Under the pieces are notes generated by a model. The model made no database searches and had not been told where the DNA came from. It was given only the letters and a program-made list of their open reading frames with translations. A DNA stretch of 64,000 nt, from NCBI RefSeq assembly GCF_029167375.1, contig NZ_JARFTP010000009.1, positions 92,475 through 156,474 of the forward strand, in the 5' to 3' direction. The first letter of the stretch is position 1, and the number at the start of each line of letters is the position of its first letter. A program made the translations under genes and the position numbers. This document shows, one piece after another, positions 10,037 to 19,708 of this stretch. The stretch is from Tsukamurella sp. 8F (lineage in GTDB: Bacteria; Actinomycetota; Actinomycetes; Mycobacteriales; Mycobacteriaceae).

Positions 10037-10102
10037 AGACCGTCGGTCTATTGACATCAGACCGACGGTCTCTTACAGTCGGGGGCAACAGACCGGCGGT
10101 CT
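10037..10102. promoter_or_regulatory. Three TetR-type operators over the divergent promoter
   Basis: AGACCGTCGGTCT (10037-10049), AGACCGACGGTCT (10059-10071) and AGACCGGCGGTCT (10090-10102) are perfect 6-bp palindromes around one variable central base. Centres are 22 and 31 bp apart. A forward promoter TTGACA (10051-10056), 17 nt, TTACAG (10074-10079) sits among them, so site 2 overlies the spacer and site 3 overlies the expected transcript start. Site 1 lies just beside the -10 box of the tetR gene. Confidence 0.85.
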
Positions 10103-10135
10103 ATTACTGCCGGGGCGACCAGAAGGAGACGAACC

Positions 10136-11052
10136 ATGACCGACAAGTGGACCGAGCGAGACGTACCCACCCAGGACGGCCGGGTCGCCGTCGTGACCGG
10201 GGCGAACACGGGGCTGGGATTCGAGACCGCGCGCGTGCTCGCCCAGCACGGGGCCGAGGTGGTGCTCGCGGTGCGGGACCCCGCCAAGGGCGAGGAGGCC
10301 GCGGCCAGGCTCGCCGACGCGGCCCCGGGATCCAAGGTGCGCGTGCAGCGTCTCGACCTCGGCTCCCTCGAGTCGGTGCGCGCGGCCGCCGCCGAACTGC
10401 GCGAGACGACGCCCCGCATAGACCTGCTCGTCAACAACGCGGGAGTGATGTACCCGCCGAAGCAGACGACCACGGACGGCTTCGAGTTGCAGTTCGGCAC
10501 GAACCACCTGGGGCATTTCGCGCTCACGGGACTACTCATCGACCGCCTGCTCGCGAGCCCCGGCTCGCGGGTCGTCACGGTCTCCAGCATCGGCCACCGG
10601 ATCCGCGCGGCGATCCACTTCGACGACCTGCAATGGGAGCGCTCCTACGACCGGATCGCGGCATACCCGGCCAATCGAAGCTCGCGAACCTGCTGTTCAC
10701 GTACGCGCTGCAGCGTCGGCTCGCTCCGCACGGTGCGACGGTGGCCGTCGCCGCCCACCCCGGAGGGTCCGACACCGAGCTCGTGCGGCACCTGCCGCGC
10801 GTCCTACACCGCGCCGCGGATGTTCTCGGGCCCCTCGTCCTGCAGGACGCTCCGCACGGTGCGCTGCCCTCGCTGCGGGCGGCGACCGACCCCGGCGTCC
10901 TCGGCGGGCAGTTCTACGGGCCGACCGGCCCCGCCGAGACGCGCGGCGCCCCGCGGGTCGTCGCGTCGTCGGAGCAGTCCTACGACCTGGACCTACAGAA
11001 CCGGCTGTGGACCGTGTCGGAGGAACTCACGGGCGTCGCGTTCCCTGTGTGA
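10136..11052 (+). pseudogene. Short-chain dehydrogenase/reductase with a frameshift
   Basis: Translation from ATG 10136 (AGAAGGAG 6 nt upstream) gives a retinol-dehydrogenase-like SDR: VVTGANTGLGFETA, LLVNNAGVMYPP, FGTNHLGHFALTGLL and VVTVSSIGHRI. After RIAAY (Tyr codon 10664-10666) the frame changes. The expected catalytic stretch G-Q-S-K-L-A-N resumes at GGC 10669 in the next frame and runs normally to the stop at 11052. The break is two extra C at 10667-10668 (or one lost base), exactly between Tyr and Lys of the YxxxK active site. It may be a real inactivation or a sequencing error. The divergent TetR regulator and its operators are intact. Confidence 0.85.
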
Positions 11053-11060
11053 CGCGCGGG

Positions 11061-12284
11061 TCAACGCGCCACGCGGTAGCGCACGAACGCGGGCACGGCG
11101 GCCGCGGCGATCAGCACGAACACGACCACCGCAACGCCGCCGCCCGCGGCCGCCGCAGTCGCTCCGACAGTCGCCGCCCCCAGGCCGTGCGCGACGTCGC
11201 CGATGCGGGGACCGCCCGCCACGACGACCGTGAACACCCCCTGCAGGCGGCCACGGACATCGTCGGTCGCGGCCTCCTGCAGCATCGTCGAGCGGAACGC
11301 GGCCGAGACCATGTCCGCCGCGCCGCCCGCGGCGAGGAACAGCAGCGCGAGCCACAGCAGCCCGGCAGCGGCGGCCAGGCCGAATCCGACGAGCGTCACG
11401 CCCCACACCACGATCGCGATCACGACCGCGAGGCCCTGCCGCTCGATGCGGGACGTCCAGCCCGAGAAGACGCCGCCTATCACCGCGCCCGCGCTCATCG
11501 CTGCGAACAGCAGAGCGAACGCGGTCCCGCCCTCGACGGGTCCGCCGAACGACTGGTGCGCGATCTGTGGGAACAGCGCGCGTGGCATGCCGAACACCAT
11601 GGCGATGATGTCGACTACGAAGGACATCAGCAGCACCTTGTTACCCGCAAGGTAGGCGAAACCGTCCAGCACGGAACGCAATCCGAGAGTCTGGCCGCGG
11701 TACTCGGGCTTGATGGACGGCAACCGCCACACGGCCCACAGCGTGAACATCATCGACAGCGCGTCGACGAGGTAGAGCAGTTTCAGTCCGATCACCGGAA
11801 TCAGCGCGCCGCCGATCAGCGGTCCGGCGATCGCCCCGAACTGCATCACCGTCATGTTCAGCGAGTTGGCCGCGGGGAGCAGCTCGCCGGGAACGAGGCG
11901 CGCGTAGATCGCCGAGCGTGTGGGCGAGTTGATCCCGAAGAAGGCCTGCTGCAACGCGAAGATGCACAGCACCGCCCACACGTTGGACGGCGACAGGAAG
12001 AGCAGGAGTGACGTCACCGCTAGGCCGCACGTGCTGATGAAGATCAGGGTGCGCCGGTCCACCGCGTCCGCGAGTGCGCCGCCCCATAGGCCGAAGACCA
12101 CGAGCGGCACCAGGCCGAACACACCCGTCAGGCCGACGTATGCCGACGAGCCCGTGATGCCGTAGATCTGCGCGGGTACGGCGACGGCGGTGAGCTGAGC
12201 GCCGATCACGGTGACGATGCCCGTCCACCACAGGCGGCGGTAGTCGGGATTCTGCAGCGGACGCGTGTCCGCCAGTAGTTTCAC
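11061..12284 (-). CDS. MFS transporter, EntS/MFS_3-like exporter
   Basis: 407 residues with about 12 hydrophobic segments. The N terminus LLADTRPLQNPDYRRLWW and the loop GGALADAVDRRTL match the MFS_3 (enterobactin exporter-like) group; the substrate is unknown. GTG 12284 was chosen because TAAAGT lies 7 nt upstream (12297-12292). An in-frame GTG at 12311 would add nine residues and abut the pdxH stop. It is convergent with the SDR gene and directly follows pdxH (stop at 12312), but its own -10 box argues for independent transcription. Confidence 0.88.
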   Translation of the reverse strand: MKLLADTRPLQNPDYRRLWWTGIVTVIGAQLTAVAVPAQIYGITGSSAYVGLTGVFGLVPLVVFGLWGGALADAVDRRTLIFISTCGLAVTSLLLFLSPSNVWAVLCIFALQQAFFGINSPTRSAIYARLVPGELLPAANSLNMTVMQFGAIAGPLIGGALIPVIGLKLLYLVDALSMMFTLWAVWRLPSIKPEYRGQTLGLRSVLDGFAYLAGNKVLLMSFVVDIIAMVFGMPRALFPQIAHQSFGGPVEGGTAFALLFAAMSAGAVIGGVFSGWTSRIERQGLAVVIAIVVWGVTLVGFGLAAAAGLLWLALLFLAAGGAADMVSAAFRSTMLQEAATDDVRGRLQGVFTVVVAGGPRIGDVAHGLGAATVGATAAAAGGGVAVVVFVLIAAAAVPAFVRYRVAR

Positions 12285-12311
12285 CGTCGAAACTTTAGGG
12301 CATATGCGCAC

Positions 12312-12950
12312 TCACGGTTGCAGCCGCACGGGCGCGAAGTCCGGTGCGGTGAGGCGGACCCGGTCGTGCACGCGGTTGGCCTGCCCACGCCAGAACTCGA
12401 CGGTGCGCGGCACGATGCGGTAGCCGCCCCACGTGGGCGGTACAGGCACGTCGGCACCGTCGAAGCGACGCTCCGCCTCGACGAAGCGCTCGGTGAGCTC
12501 GGCCCGCGACGCGATGGGTTCGGACTGGTCCGAGGCCCACGCCCCCAGCTGCGAGCCGCGCGGCCGTACCGCCCAGTAGGCTGCCGTCTCCGCTTCGGTC
12601 ACCTTCTCGACGGCACCCGCGAAATGCACCTGACGGTGCATCGCGATCCACGGGAACGTCGCGGCTGCAACGGGTTCCGCGGCGAGCGCATGCCCCTTGA
12701 ACGATCCGTAGTTGGTATAGAAGACGATGCCCCGCTCGTCCACGCCCTTGCACAGGACCGTCCGGGTGGCCGGTATGCCGTCGGATCCCACCGTGGCGAC
12801 GACCATCGCGTTCGGTTCCGGCACCCGTGCCTCGACGGCCTCCGCGAGCCACTTCTCGAACAGCGGCAGCCAGCCGCCGGCCGCGTCCTCAGGCACTAGG
12901 ACACCGTCGGGCCCCGCACCGTAGTTCTCCCGCATCGCGCTCAGGTCCAC
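12312..12950 (-). CDS. pdxH: Pyridoxamine 5'-phosphate oxidase
   Basis: 212 residues. It oxidises pyridoxine- or pyridoxamine-5'-phosphate to PLP with FMN and O2. Visible family blocks are PNAMVVATVGSDGIPATRTVL, VFYTNYGSFKGHAL, FPWIAMHRQVHFAG, YWAVRPRGSQLGAWAS and the C-terminal RVRLTAPDFAPVRLQP. GTG 12950 was chosen: TAGGGT (12963-12958) lies 7 nt upstream, there is no ribosome site, and the length suits the family. Earlier in-frame starts at 12968 and 12983 exist. It diverges from a citrate synthase gene and lies near serC, a PLP enzyme. Confidence 0.92.
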   Translation of the reverse strand: MDLSAMRENYGAGPDGVLVPEDAAGGWLPLFEKWLAEAVEARVPEPNAMVVATVGSDGIPATRTVLCKGVDERGIVFYTNYGSFKGHALAAEPVAAATFPWIAMHRQVHFAGAVEKVTEAETAAYWAVRPRGSQLGAWASDQSEPIASRAELTERFVEAERRFDGADVPVPPTWGGYRIVPRTVEFWRGQANRVHDRVRLTAPDFAPVRLQP

Positions 12951-12957
12951 TCCCGCG

Positions 12958-12974
12958 ACCCTACTCACTAGAGT
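12958..12974. promoter_or_regulatory. Back-to-back leaderless promoters for pdxH and the second citrate synthase
   Basis: On the minus strand TAGGGT (12963-12958) precedes GTG 12950 by 7 nt. On the plus strand TAGAGT (12969-12974) precedes ATG 12982 by 7 nt. The two -10 boxes are 5 nt apart, so the two polymerases should interfere with each other. Confidence 0.6.
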
Positions 12975-12981
12975 TGGAATC

Positions 12982-14079
12982 ATGCCGACCGAGACGCAGG
13001 GCAGCGACCAAGGTTTCACCACGCGTATCGCGGAGGCGGACCCCGACAGCGGCGTGCTGCGCTACCGCGGCGTCGACGTCGCCGACCTGATCGCGAACAA
13101 CGTCACGTACTCCGAGGTCTGGGGCCTGCTGGTCGACGGCGAGTGGGGCAACCCGCTACCGGCGGCCGAGCCCTTCCCGCTCCCCATCCACACGGGCGAC
13201 GTGCGGGTCGACATGCAGGCCGGGCTGGCGATGCTGGGCCCGCTGTGGGGTTTCGAGCCGCTACTGGACATCGACGACGCCACCGCCCGGGAGAATCTCG
13301 CGCGCGCCTCCGTAACGGCCCTGTCGTTCGTGGCCCAGTCCGCGCGCGGGCTGGAGCGACCGGCGGTGCCGCAGCGCATCATCGACCAGAGCCCCACGGT
13401 GACCCACCGCTTCATGACCCGCTGGCACGGCGAACCGGATCCCGAACACGTCAAGGCCATCGACGCGTACTGGGTCACGGCCGCTGAGCACGGCCTGTCG
13501 ACGTCGACCGTGACCGCCCGCGTCATCGCGTCGACGGGGGCCGACGTGGCGGCCGCCCTGTCCGGTGCCGTCGGCGCACTGTCCGGTCCGCTGCACGGCG
13601 GCGCGCCCGCACGCATCCTGCCGATGCTCGACGCGGTCGCCGACGGCGGCGACGCGCGCGCCTACATCACCGCCCGGATGGACCGGCACGAGAAGGTGAT
13701 GGGCTTCGGCCACCGCATATACCGCGGATACGATCCCCGTGCCGCAGTCCTCAAGGACGTGGCCCGCGACCTGGGCTGCCCGCGCTACGACGCTGCCGTC
13801 GAACTCGAGGCCACGGCGCTGGAGGTCTTCACCGACCGCCTGCCCGACCGACCCATCACCAGCAACCTCGAGTTCTGGGCGACCGTGATCCTCGACTACG
13901 CGAAGGTCCCCGTCCGGATGATGCCCGCGATGTTCGCGTGCGCGCGCACAGCGGCGTGGTGCGCACACGTCCTGGAGCAGAAACGCTACGGCCGCCTGGT
14001 GCGGCCCACAGCCTCCTATGTGGGTCCGGGCCCCCGGCGACCCGATGAGGTACCGGGGTGGCAGACCATTAGGGTGTAG
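12982..14079 (+). CDS. citA: Citrate synthase, shorter second copy (CitA-like)
   Basis: 365 residues, about 70 shorter than the enzyme at 6926. Catalytic blocks are GPLHGGAPARILP and GFGHRIYRGYDPR. The first His region is divergent (AAEHGLSTSTVTARV), as in M. tuberculosis CitA (from memory). It makes citrate from acetyl-CoA and oxaloacetate; the group also contains 2-methylcitrate synthases, so propionyl-CoA use cannot be excluded. ATG 12982 has TAGAGT 7 nt upstream and no ribosome site. serC follows after 3 nt, so the two are probably co-transcribed. Confidence 0.9.
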   Translation: MPTETQGSDQGFTTRIAEADPDSGVLRYRGVDVADLIANNVTYSEVWGLLVDGEWGNPLPAAEPFPLPIHTGDVRVDMQAGLAMLGPLWGFEPLLDIDDATARENLARASVTALSFVAQSARGLERPAVPQRIIDQSPTVTHRFMTRWHGEPDPEHVKAIDAYWVTAAEHGLSTSTVTARVIASTGADVAAALSGAVGALSGPLHGGAPARILPMLDAVADGGDARAYITARMDRHEKVMGFGHRIYRGYDPRAAVLKDVARDLGCPRYDAAVELEATALEVFTDRLPDRPITSNLEFWATVILDYAKVPVRMMPAMFACARTAAWCAHVLEQKRYGRLVRPTASYVGPGPRRPDEVPGWQTIRV

Positions 14080-15186
<1,107 letters not shown>

Positions 15187-15218
15187 GCTTCCCGGCTCGC
15201 AGCAACTACCCTGACCGC

Positions 15219-16022
15219 ATGCAGGAACTGCGCGTGGTAGGACTCGACGACGACGGCACGTCGGTGGTGTGCGAGGGCCACGCCGGCAGTTTCACCGTCC
15301 CCATCGACGACACTCTTCGCGCAGCCGTGCGCGGCGACCTGCGTCGGACCTCCGCTGCAGCGGGCGACGGCGAGGCCGAGTTGCGCCCACGCGAGATCCA
15401 GGCCCGGATCCGCGCGGGCGCCACCGTCGAGGAGGTCGCAGCCCTCACCGGCGTAAAGGCCGACAAGATCACGCGTTTCGCGAATCCCGTTCTGCTGGAA
15501 CGCGCCCGCGCCGCGGAGATGGCAGCCCTCGCACACCCCGTCCGCGGCGACGGGCCCATGTCGCTCAAGCTCGCCGAGGTCGTCGACACCGCCCTCGCGG
15601 ACCGCGGTCACCCGGAGACCACCGAGTGGGATGCGTGGAAGACGCCCGACAACAGGTGGACCGTGCGCATCGCATGGACTGTCGGCAAGTCCCGCAACGA
15701 GGCGCACTTCACCTTCGTCCCCGGTACGCACGGCGGCACCGCGAGCCCGCTCGACCAGACCGCCAAGGAACTCCTCGACCCGGATGCACGACGCGCGCTG
15801 CGCAGCATCGCCCCCGCACTGCCGGCCGATCCGACGGTGCCGACCGAGCCGCTGGAGGACGAGAGCCAGGCGGTTTCGGAGCGGGACGGAGCGCGGCCGC
15901 GGCAGGCGCCACGACGGGGCTCGGCGCTTTCCAGCCCCCAGCACGACGGGCACGGCGGACGCGTCGACGTCCCCTCGTGGGAGGATGTTCTCCTGGGAGT
16001 GCGCAGCGCCGGCCGTAATTGA
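15219..16022 (+). CDS. sepH: Septation protein SepH
   Basis: 267 residues. The N-terminal DUF3071 domain (about 1-165) contains the helix-turn-helix-like segment LRPREIQARIRAGATVEEVAAL. A disordered linker leads to the short conserved C-terminal motif VPSWEDVLLGVRS. In Streptomyces and mycobacteria SepH binds FtsZ and promotes Z-ring assembly. ATG 15219 has TACCCT (15207-15212) 6 nt upstream and no ribosome site, so it is probably leaderless. The 32 nt from serC hold only this promoter. Confidence 0.93.
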   Translation: MQELRVVGLDDDGTSVVCEGHAGSFTVPIDDTLRAAVRGDLRRTSAAAGDGEAELRPREIQARIRAGATVEEVAALTGVKADKITRFANPVLLERARAAEMAALAHPVRGDGPMSLKLAEVVDTALADRGHPETTEWDAWKTPDNRWTVRIAWTVGKSRNEAHFTFVPGTHGGTASPLDQTAKELLDPDARRALRSIAPALPADPTVPTEPLEDESQAVSERDGARPRQAPRRGSALSSPQHDGHGGRVDVPSWEDVLLGVRSAGRN

Positions 16023-16082
16023 CGGTCACCTCTGCGCACACCGAGGATTCGGCACGGATGTCTCCAGTGGGAAGGATCTGCA

Positions 16083-17024
16083 GTGGGCGCGAGAGCGGCA
16101 ACGATCTGGTTCTCCGATGTGGCGGACCCGAAGGGGCGCCTCGCGATCGCGCACGCCTCGGATGAACTACCGGCCCGTTCGATCGCGGAGCGGATACTGG
16201 GCGCCGAGGCCACGTCCCGGACGGTGAGCCTGGCGGAGGCGGCCGACCCCGCCCCCGGCCGCGTGTACGTCGGCGCGTACGGCGGGCTCACCGTCGTGAG
16301 CCATGCCGACCTGTCCACGGCGAAGCCCTCGGAACTCGACGGGTCGTGGCGGGAACTGGTACATGCCAAGCATGTGTTCCTGCTGAGTACGCAGCCGGAC
16401 CGCTCGGTCGGCGCGTTCGCGCACTGGGTCGGCGACGACCTCAAACGCTCGTTCTCCGCACACCCCGTCGACATCATCGAGGACATCGGCCTGCCCGAGG
16501 TGTTCGAGCGCCCCTTCTGGGCCGGTGAGCATCCCCTCGCCTATGCGCCGGGCGTAGAACCCGATCCGCGTGCCCTACCGTTCCACCCGATGGAGTTCGC
16601 CGAGCAGGCCAACCGCCAATGGTTGGGCTTCCGGTACACCTATCCTCTCGACATCACCGACCTCGACCCGGCGCGGATCCCGGTCCTCGAGTTCCGCCTG
16701 CCCGGCGACGAGGACGCAGTCGGCGACGAGCACCGCTGGGGCGGAACGCCCGGCTACTCCGGTGGCTACGACGACGGTTCAGGTCGCGCTCCGGGTAGCT
16801 ACGAGGGAGGCGCCGGTTACGAGGGCGCGGGCTACGACGGCCCGGGATACGCGGGCGCAGGTTACGAACGACAGGGGCATCACGGTCCGGGTCACGTGCA
16901 CTCGGACGCAGGATACGAGGGCGTCTGGGGACCCGGACCCGACGAGGCCGCGCAGGGCTTGGACGACGAGGGCGCCGATGGTGCGCACGGCAAGGGACGC
17001 GTGCGCCGCTGGTTCGGCTTCTGA
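16083..17024 (+). CDS. DUF6928-type protein with a Tyr/Gly-rich tail
   Basis: 313 residues. The first 225 or so match the DUF6928 pattern I recall: GARAATIWFSDVADPKG at the N terminus, then VYVGAYGGLTVVS, and FERPFWAGEHP. The function of the family is unknown. The tail (about 225-300) is low-complexity with repeated GY, YEG and GYDGPGY units, and the chain ends in the basic segment GRVRRWFGF. GTG 16083 has GAAGGA (16071-16076) 6 nt upstream. There is no signal peptide. It lies between sepH and an RNA methyltransferase gene, all on one strand. Confidence 0.75.
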   Translation: MGARAATIWFSDVADPKGRLAIAHASDELPARSIAERILGAEATSRTVSLAEAADPAPGRVYVGAYGGLTVVSHADLSTAKPSELDGSWRELVHAKHVFLLSTQPDRSVGAFAHWVGDDLKRSFSAHPVDIIEDIGLPEVFERPFWAGEHPLAYAPGVEPDPRALPFHPMEFAEQANRQWLGFRYTYPLDITDLDPARIPVLEFRLPGDEDAVGDEHRWGGTPGYSGGYDDGSGRAPGSYEGGAGYEGAGYDGPGYAGAGYERQGHHGPGHVHSDAGYEGVWGPGPDEAAQGLDDEGADGAHGKGRVRRWFGF

Positions 17025-17040
17025 ACTCGCCGGCCAGCGC

Positions 17041-17856
17041 GTGACAGGACCTGTCCCCGAGCCGATCGACATCCTCGATCCCGCCGATCCCCGGCTCGAC
17101 GACTTCCGCGACCTCGCCGTCGCCGACCGCCGACCCGACACAGGGCGTGGCTTGGTGCTCGCGGAGGGGGTCCCGGTGGTGCAGCGGATGCTCGCCAGCC
17201 GCTTCGCGCCACACGCGATAATGGGCGTCGCGGGCAGGCTGGACCGGCTCGGCCCCGCCAGCGGCTCAGCCGCACCCCGCTACCGCGTCACGGCGGACCT
17301 GATGGCCGAGGTCGTCGGATTCCACCTCAACCGCGGCGTGCTCGCCGCAGCACGTCGACCGGCGCCACTGGACCCGGCCGACCTGCTCGCCGGAGCGCGC
17401 ACCGTCATCGTGCTGGAGGGTGTGAACGACCACGAGAACATCGGCTCGATCTTCCGGAACGCCGCCGGCCTCGGCGCCGATGCGGTGCTGTTCGGCCCGC
17501 GGTGTTCCGACCCGTTGTACCGGCGCGCGGTCCGTGTCTCGATGGGTCATGTACTGCTGGTCCCGTTCGCAACCCTGCCGGCAGGCGGCTGGCCCGGCAC
17601 GGGGCTCGCCGCGCTACGGGCGGCCGGGATGCGCATCGTCGCCCTGACCCCTGCCGGGGACACGACGGTGGCCAGCGCGGCCGACGCGGATCGCATCGCC
17701 TATCTCGTGGGGGCGGAGGGTCCGGGACTCACGGACGAGGCACTCGGCGCAGCCGACGCGCGGGCGGCCATTCCTATGGCGCGGGGAACCGACTCGCTCA
17801 ACGTCGCGACCGCAACAGCCCTCGCGCTCTACGAACGGGCGCGTATCGGACATTGA
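17041..17856 (+). CDS. SpoU/TrmH-family RNA 2'-O-methyltransferase
   Basis: 271 residues. An N-terminal substrate-binding domain with LVLAEGVPVVQRML leads to the SPOUT methyltransferase domain with its three motifs: NDHENIGSIFRNAAGLGADA, YLVGAEGPGLTDEAL and IPMARGTDSLNVATATALAL. It methylates ribose 2'-OH in rRNA or tRNA with S-adenosylmethionine; the target base cannot be told. M. tuberculosis Rv0881 occupies the same position (from memory). GTG 17041 lies 16 nt after the previous stop and lacks a clear ribosome site, so it is probably co-transcribed. A hairpin follows the gene. Confidence 0.92.
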   Translation: MTGPVPEPIDILDPADPRLDDFRDLAVADRRPDTGRGLVLAEGVPVVQRMLASRFAPHAIMGVAGRLDRLGPASGSAAPRYRVTADLMAEVVGFHLNRGVLAAARRPAPLDPADLLAGARTVIVLEGVNDHENIGSIFRNAAGLGADAVLFGPRCSDPLYRRAVRVSMGHVLLVPFATLPAGGWPGTGLAALRAAGMRIVALTPAGDTTVASAADADRIAYLVGAEGPGLTDEALGAADARAAIPMARGTDSLNVATATALALYERARIGH

Positions 17857-17897
17857 ATTCCGACGTTTTTCGCAAGCGTAGAGATGAATATGTCTAA

Positions 17898-17936
17898 GGA
17901 ATGCCGCTCGAAGACCGCCGCGAGCGGCCTATTCCG
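17898..17936. terminator. Shared hairpin between convergent genes
   Basis: GCCGCTCG (17903-17910) pairs with CGAGCGGC (17921-17928) across a 10-nt loop. Outer GGAAT (17898-17902) and ATTCC (17931-17935) extend the stem with a small internal loop. It lies after the methyltransferase gene and overlaps the stop codon of the convergent MFS gene, so it could serve both. No U tract. Confidence 0.55.
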
Positions 17937-19185
17937 TACTCCGTATCGATTCAGCCCGGGACAGGGAATCGGCCGTCCGCCGGCGCAGCAACGCGACGCA
18001 TGCGACACAGGACAGCGCTGAGATCACGCCGCCCGCAATCATCGGCGCGGCGGGTGTGGTGGCGTCCGACAGCACGCCCAGCAGCGGCGCGCCGATGGGC
18101 GTGCCGCCCAGGAAGGCGAGCATATAGATTCCCATCACACGGCCCCGGAACTGCTTGTCCACGCCGAGCTGGAGCATGCTCATCGCAGAGGTGCTGAACG
18201 TGAGCTGGAGCAGGCCCACGGGGATCAGGAGCAGTGTCGCGAGCCAGAACCAGGGCGCGAACCCGGCCAGCATCTCGGCCACCCCGAAGACGGTCCCGGA
18301 CACCAGGAACATCCGCATCGAGGACTTCCTGGATCGCTTGGCCGCCAGGGCGGCGCCGCCCAGCGTGCCGATCGCAAGCACCGTCGACATCAGGCCGTAC
18401 GCCTCGGCCCCCAGGCCGAAGCCGTTGCGAGCCAATGCGGACAGGGCCAGCGGGAAGTTGATGCCGAAGGTCGAGACGAAGAACACCACGACGATCACCA
18501 CCAGCAGCTCGGGATGCGCCCGAACGTACGCGAAACCGGCCCGCACCTGCCCCTTGCCCCGCTCGACGGGCGGCGACGGGTGCAACTCCGACAGCGTCAT
18601 CGCGAGCAGCGCGGACAGCACGGCAAGCGTGCTGACCGCATTGATGGCGAACACCCAGCCGGTACCGACCGCCGCGATGAGCACGCCCGCGATCGCCGGC
18701 CCGACGATCCGGGCCGCATTGAACACCATCGAATTCAGGGCGATCGCGTTGGGCAGCAGGGTCGGCCCGACCATCTCGATGGAGAACGCCTGCCGCACGG
18801 GCGCGTCGACGGCGGACACGCAGCCGAACACGAACGCGACCACGAACACCTGCCACAGCGCGACGACGCCGCTCAGTACCAACACCGCGAGCAGCAGCGC
18901 GCACATCCCCGACAGGCCCTGTGTCAGAAGCAGCAGGCGGCGCTTGGGGTACCGGTCCGCCAGCACACCCGCCCACGGCGAGAGGACGAGCGTGGGGCCG
19001 AACTGCAGCGCCATGACGATGCCGACGGCGGCGGCGTCGGCATGCGCCAGGTCCAACACGAGCCAGTCCTGCGCCACCCGTTGCATCCAGGTGCCGACGA
19101 GCGAAACGACCTGTCCCGACGCCCAATAGCGGTAGTTCCGCGTCTTCAGGGACGCGAACATGGACGTGGACTGCACTTCGCCCAC
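17929..19185 (-). CDS. MFS transporter, drug-exporter-like
   Basis: 418 residues with about 12 hydrophobic segments. The N terminus MFASLKTRNYRYWASGQVV and the loop GVLADRYPKRRL resemble the MFS_3/EntS-like exporter group. The substrate is unknown. GTG 19185 gives the longest form; ATG 19161 (nine residues in) also fits and is close to the conserved N terminus. A hairpin ends only 3 nt before the GTG, so transcription from the upstream MarR gene must pass it. The pairing of marR and an MFS exporter suggests MarR control of efflux. Confidence 0.87.
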   Translation of the reverse strand: MGEVQSTSMFASLKTRNYRYWASGQVVSLVGTWMQRVAQDWLVLDLAHADAAAVGIVMALQFGPTLVLSPWAGVLADRYPKRRLLLLTQGLSGMCALLLAVLVLSGVVALWQVFVVAFVFGCVSAVDAPVRQAFSIEMVGPTLLPNAIALNSMVFNAARIVGPAIAGVLIAAVGTGWVFAINAVSTLAVLSALLAMTLSELHPSPPVERGKGQVRAGFAYVRAHPELLVVIVVVFFVSTFGINFPLALSALARNGFGLGAEAYGLMSTVLAIGTLGGAALAAKRSRKSSMRMFLVSGTVFGVAEMLAGFAPWFWLATLLLIPVGLLQLTFSTSAMSMLQLGVDKQFRGRVMGIYMLAFLGGTPIGAPLLGVLSDATTPAAPMIAGGVISALSCVACVALLRRRTADSLSRAESIRSTE

Positions 19186-19188
19186 AGT

Positions 19189-19226
19189 AGTGCCCCGCGA
19201 TCGGGTGAACCGATCCGCGGGGCACT
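19189..19226 (-). terminator. Strong hairpin between marR and the MFS gene
   Basis: AGTGCCCCGCGATCGG (19189-19204) pairs with CCGATCCGCGGGGCACT (19210-19226) with one bulged base and a 5-nt loop. It lies 45 nt past the marR stop and 3 nt before the MFS start. It may be a full terminator for marR, or a partial one that lets some transcripts continue into the exporter gene. Confidence 0.65.
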
Positions 19227-19271
19227 GAGGTGACGAGGAGGCGGGCGCCGGACAGGGGCGCGCAGGGCGGG

Positions 19272-19703
19272 TCAGCCTTGGCCGGCGATGATCCTGTTGA
19301 TGATCCCGACGGCGCCGCCGAGCGTGTCCCGATCGGCCGACGAGAGCTCGTCGAGGCGACCGCGCAGCCAGGCCTCGCGTGCCTCGGCCTCACCGTTGAT
19401 GACGTGCTCACCCTCGTCCGAGAGGCTCACGATCACCTGCCTGCCATCGGTGGGGTGCGGCTCCCTGCTCACCAGACCGAGATCGGCCAGGGAGGCTATG
19501 ACGCGGGTCATCGACGGCGGCTGCACACGCTCACGGGCCGCCAGCTGTCCCGGGGTCAGGGGGCCGTCGCTGGCGAGCGCATTGAGCGCGGACAGCTGGG
19601 TCAGTGAGACCGTGGAGTCCTTGCGACGCCCCCGAAGATGCCGTGCGAAACGCACGACGGCGAGAGCGAGATCGCCGGCGAGGCGGTCGTCATTTTCGTT
19701 CAC
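19272..19703 (-). CDS. MarR-family transcriptional regulator
   Basis: 143 residues with the winged-helix core LTQLSALNALASDGPLTPGQ, PPSMTRVIASLADLGLVSR and the wing EPHPTDGRQVIVSLSDEG. M. tuberculosis Rv0880 has the same neighbours (from memory). GTG 19703 was chosen because TACTCT (19715-19710) lies 6 nt upstream, the leaderless layout; a TTG at 19718 lies inside that -10 box. It diverges from the DUF2530 gene and probably controls the MFS gene downstream, itself, or both. Confidence 0.92.
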   Translation of the reverse strand: MNENDDRLAGDLALAVVRFARHLRGRRKDSTVSLTQLSALNALASDGPLTPGQLAARERVQPPSMTRVIASLADLGLVSREPHPTDGRQVIVSLSDEGEHVINGEAEAREAWLRGRLDELSSADRDTLGGAVGIINRIIAGQG

Positions 19704-19708
19704 GGCGC

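Noticed and set aside
10668..11233. Continuation of the SDR start frame beyond the frameshift
   Set aside because: After 10666 this frame is Arg/Ser/Pro-rich and unrelated to SDRs; the homologous sequence resumes in the neighbouring frame.
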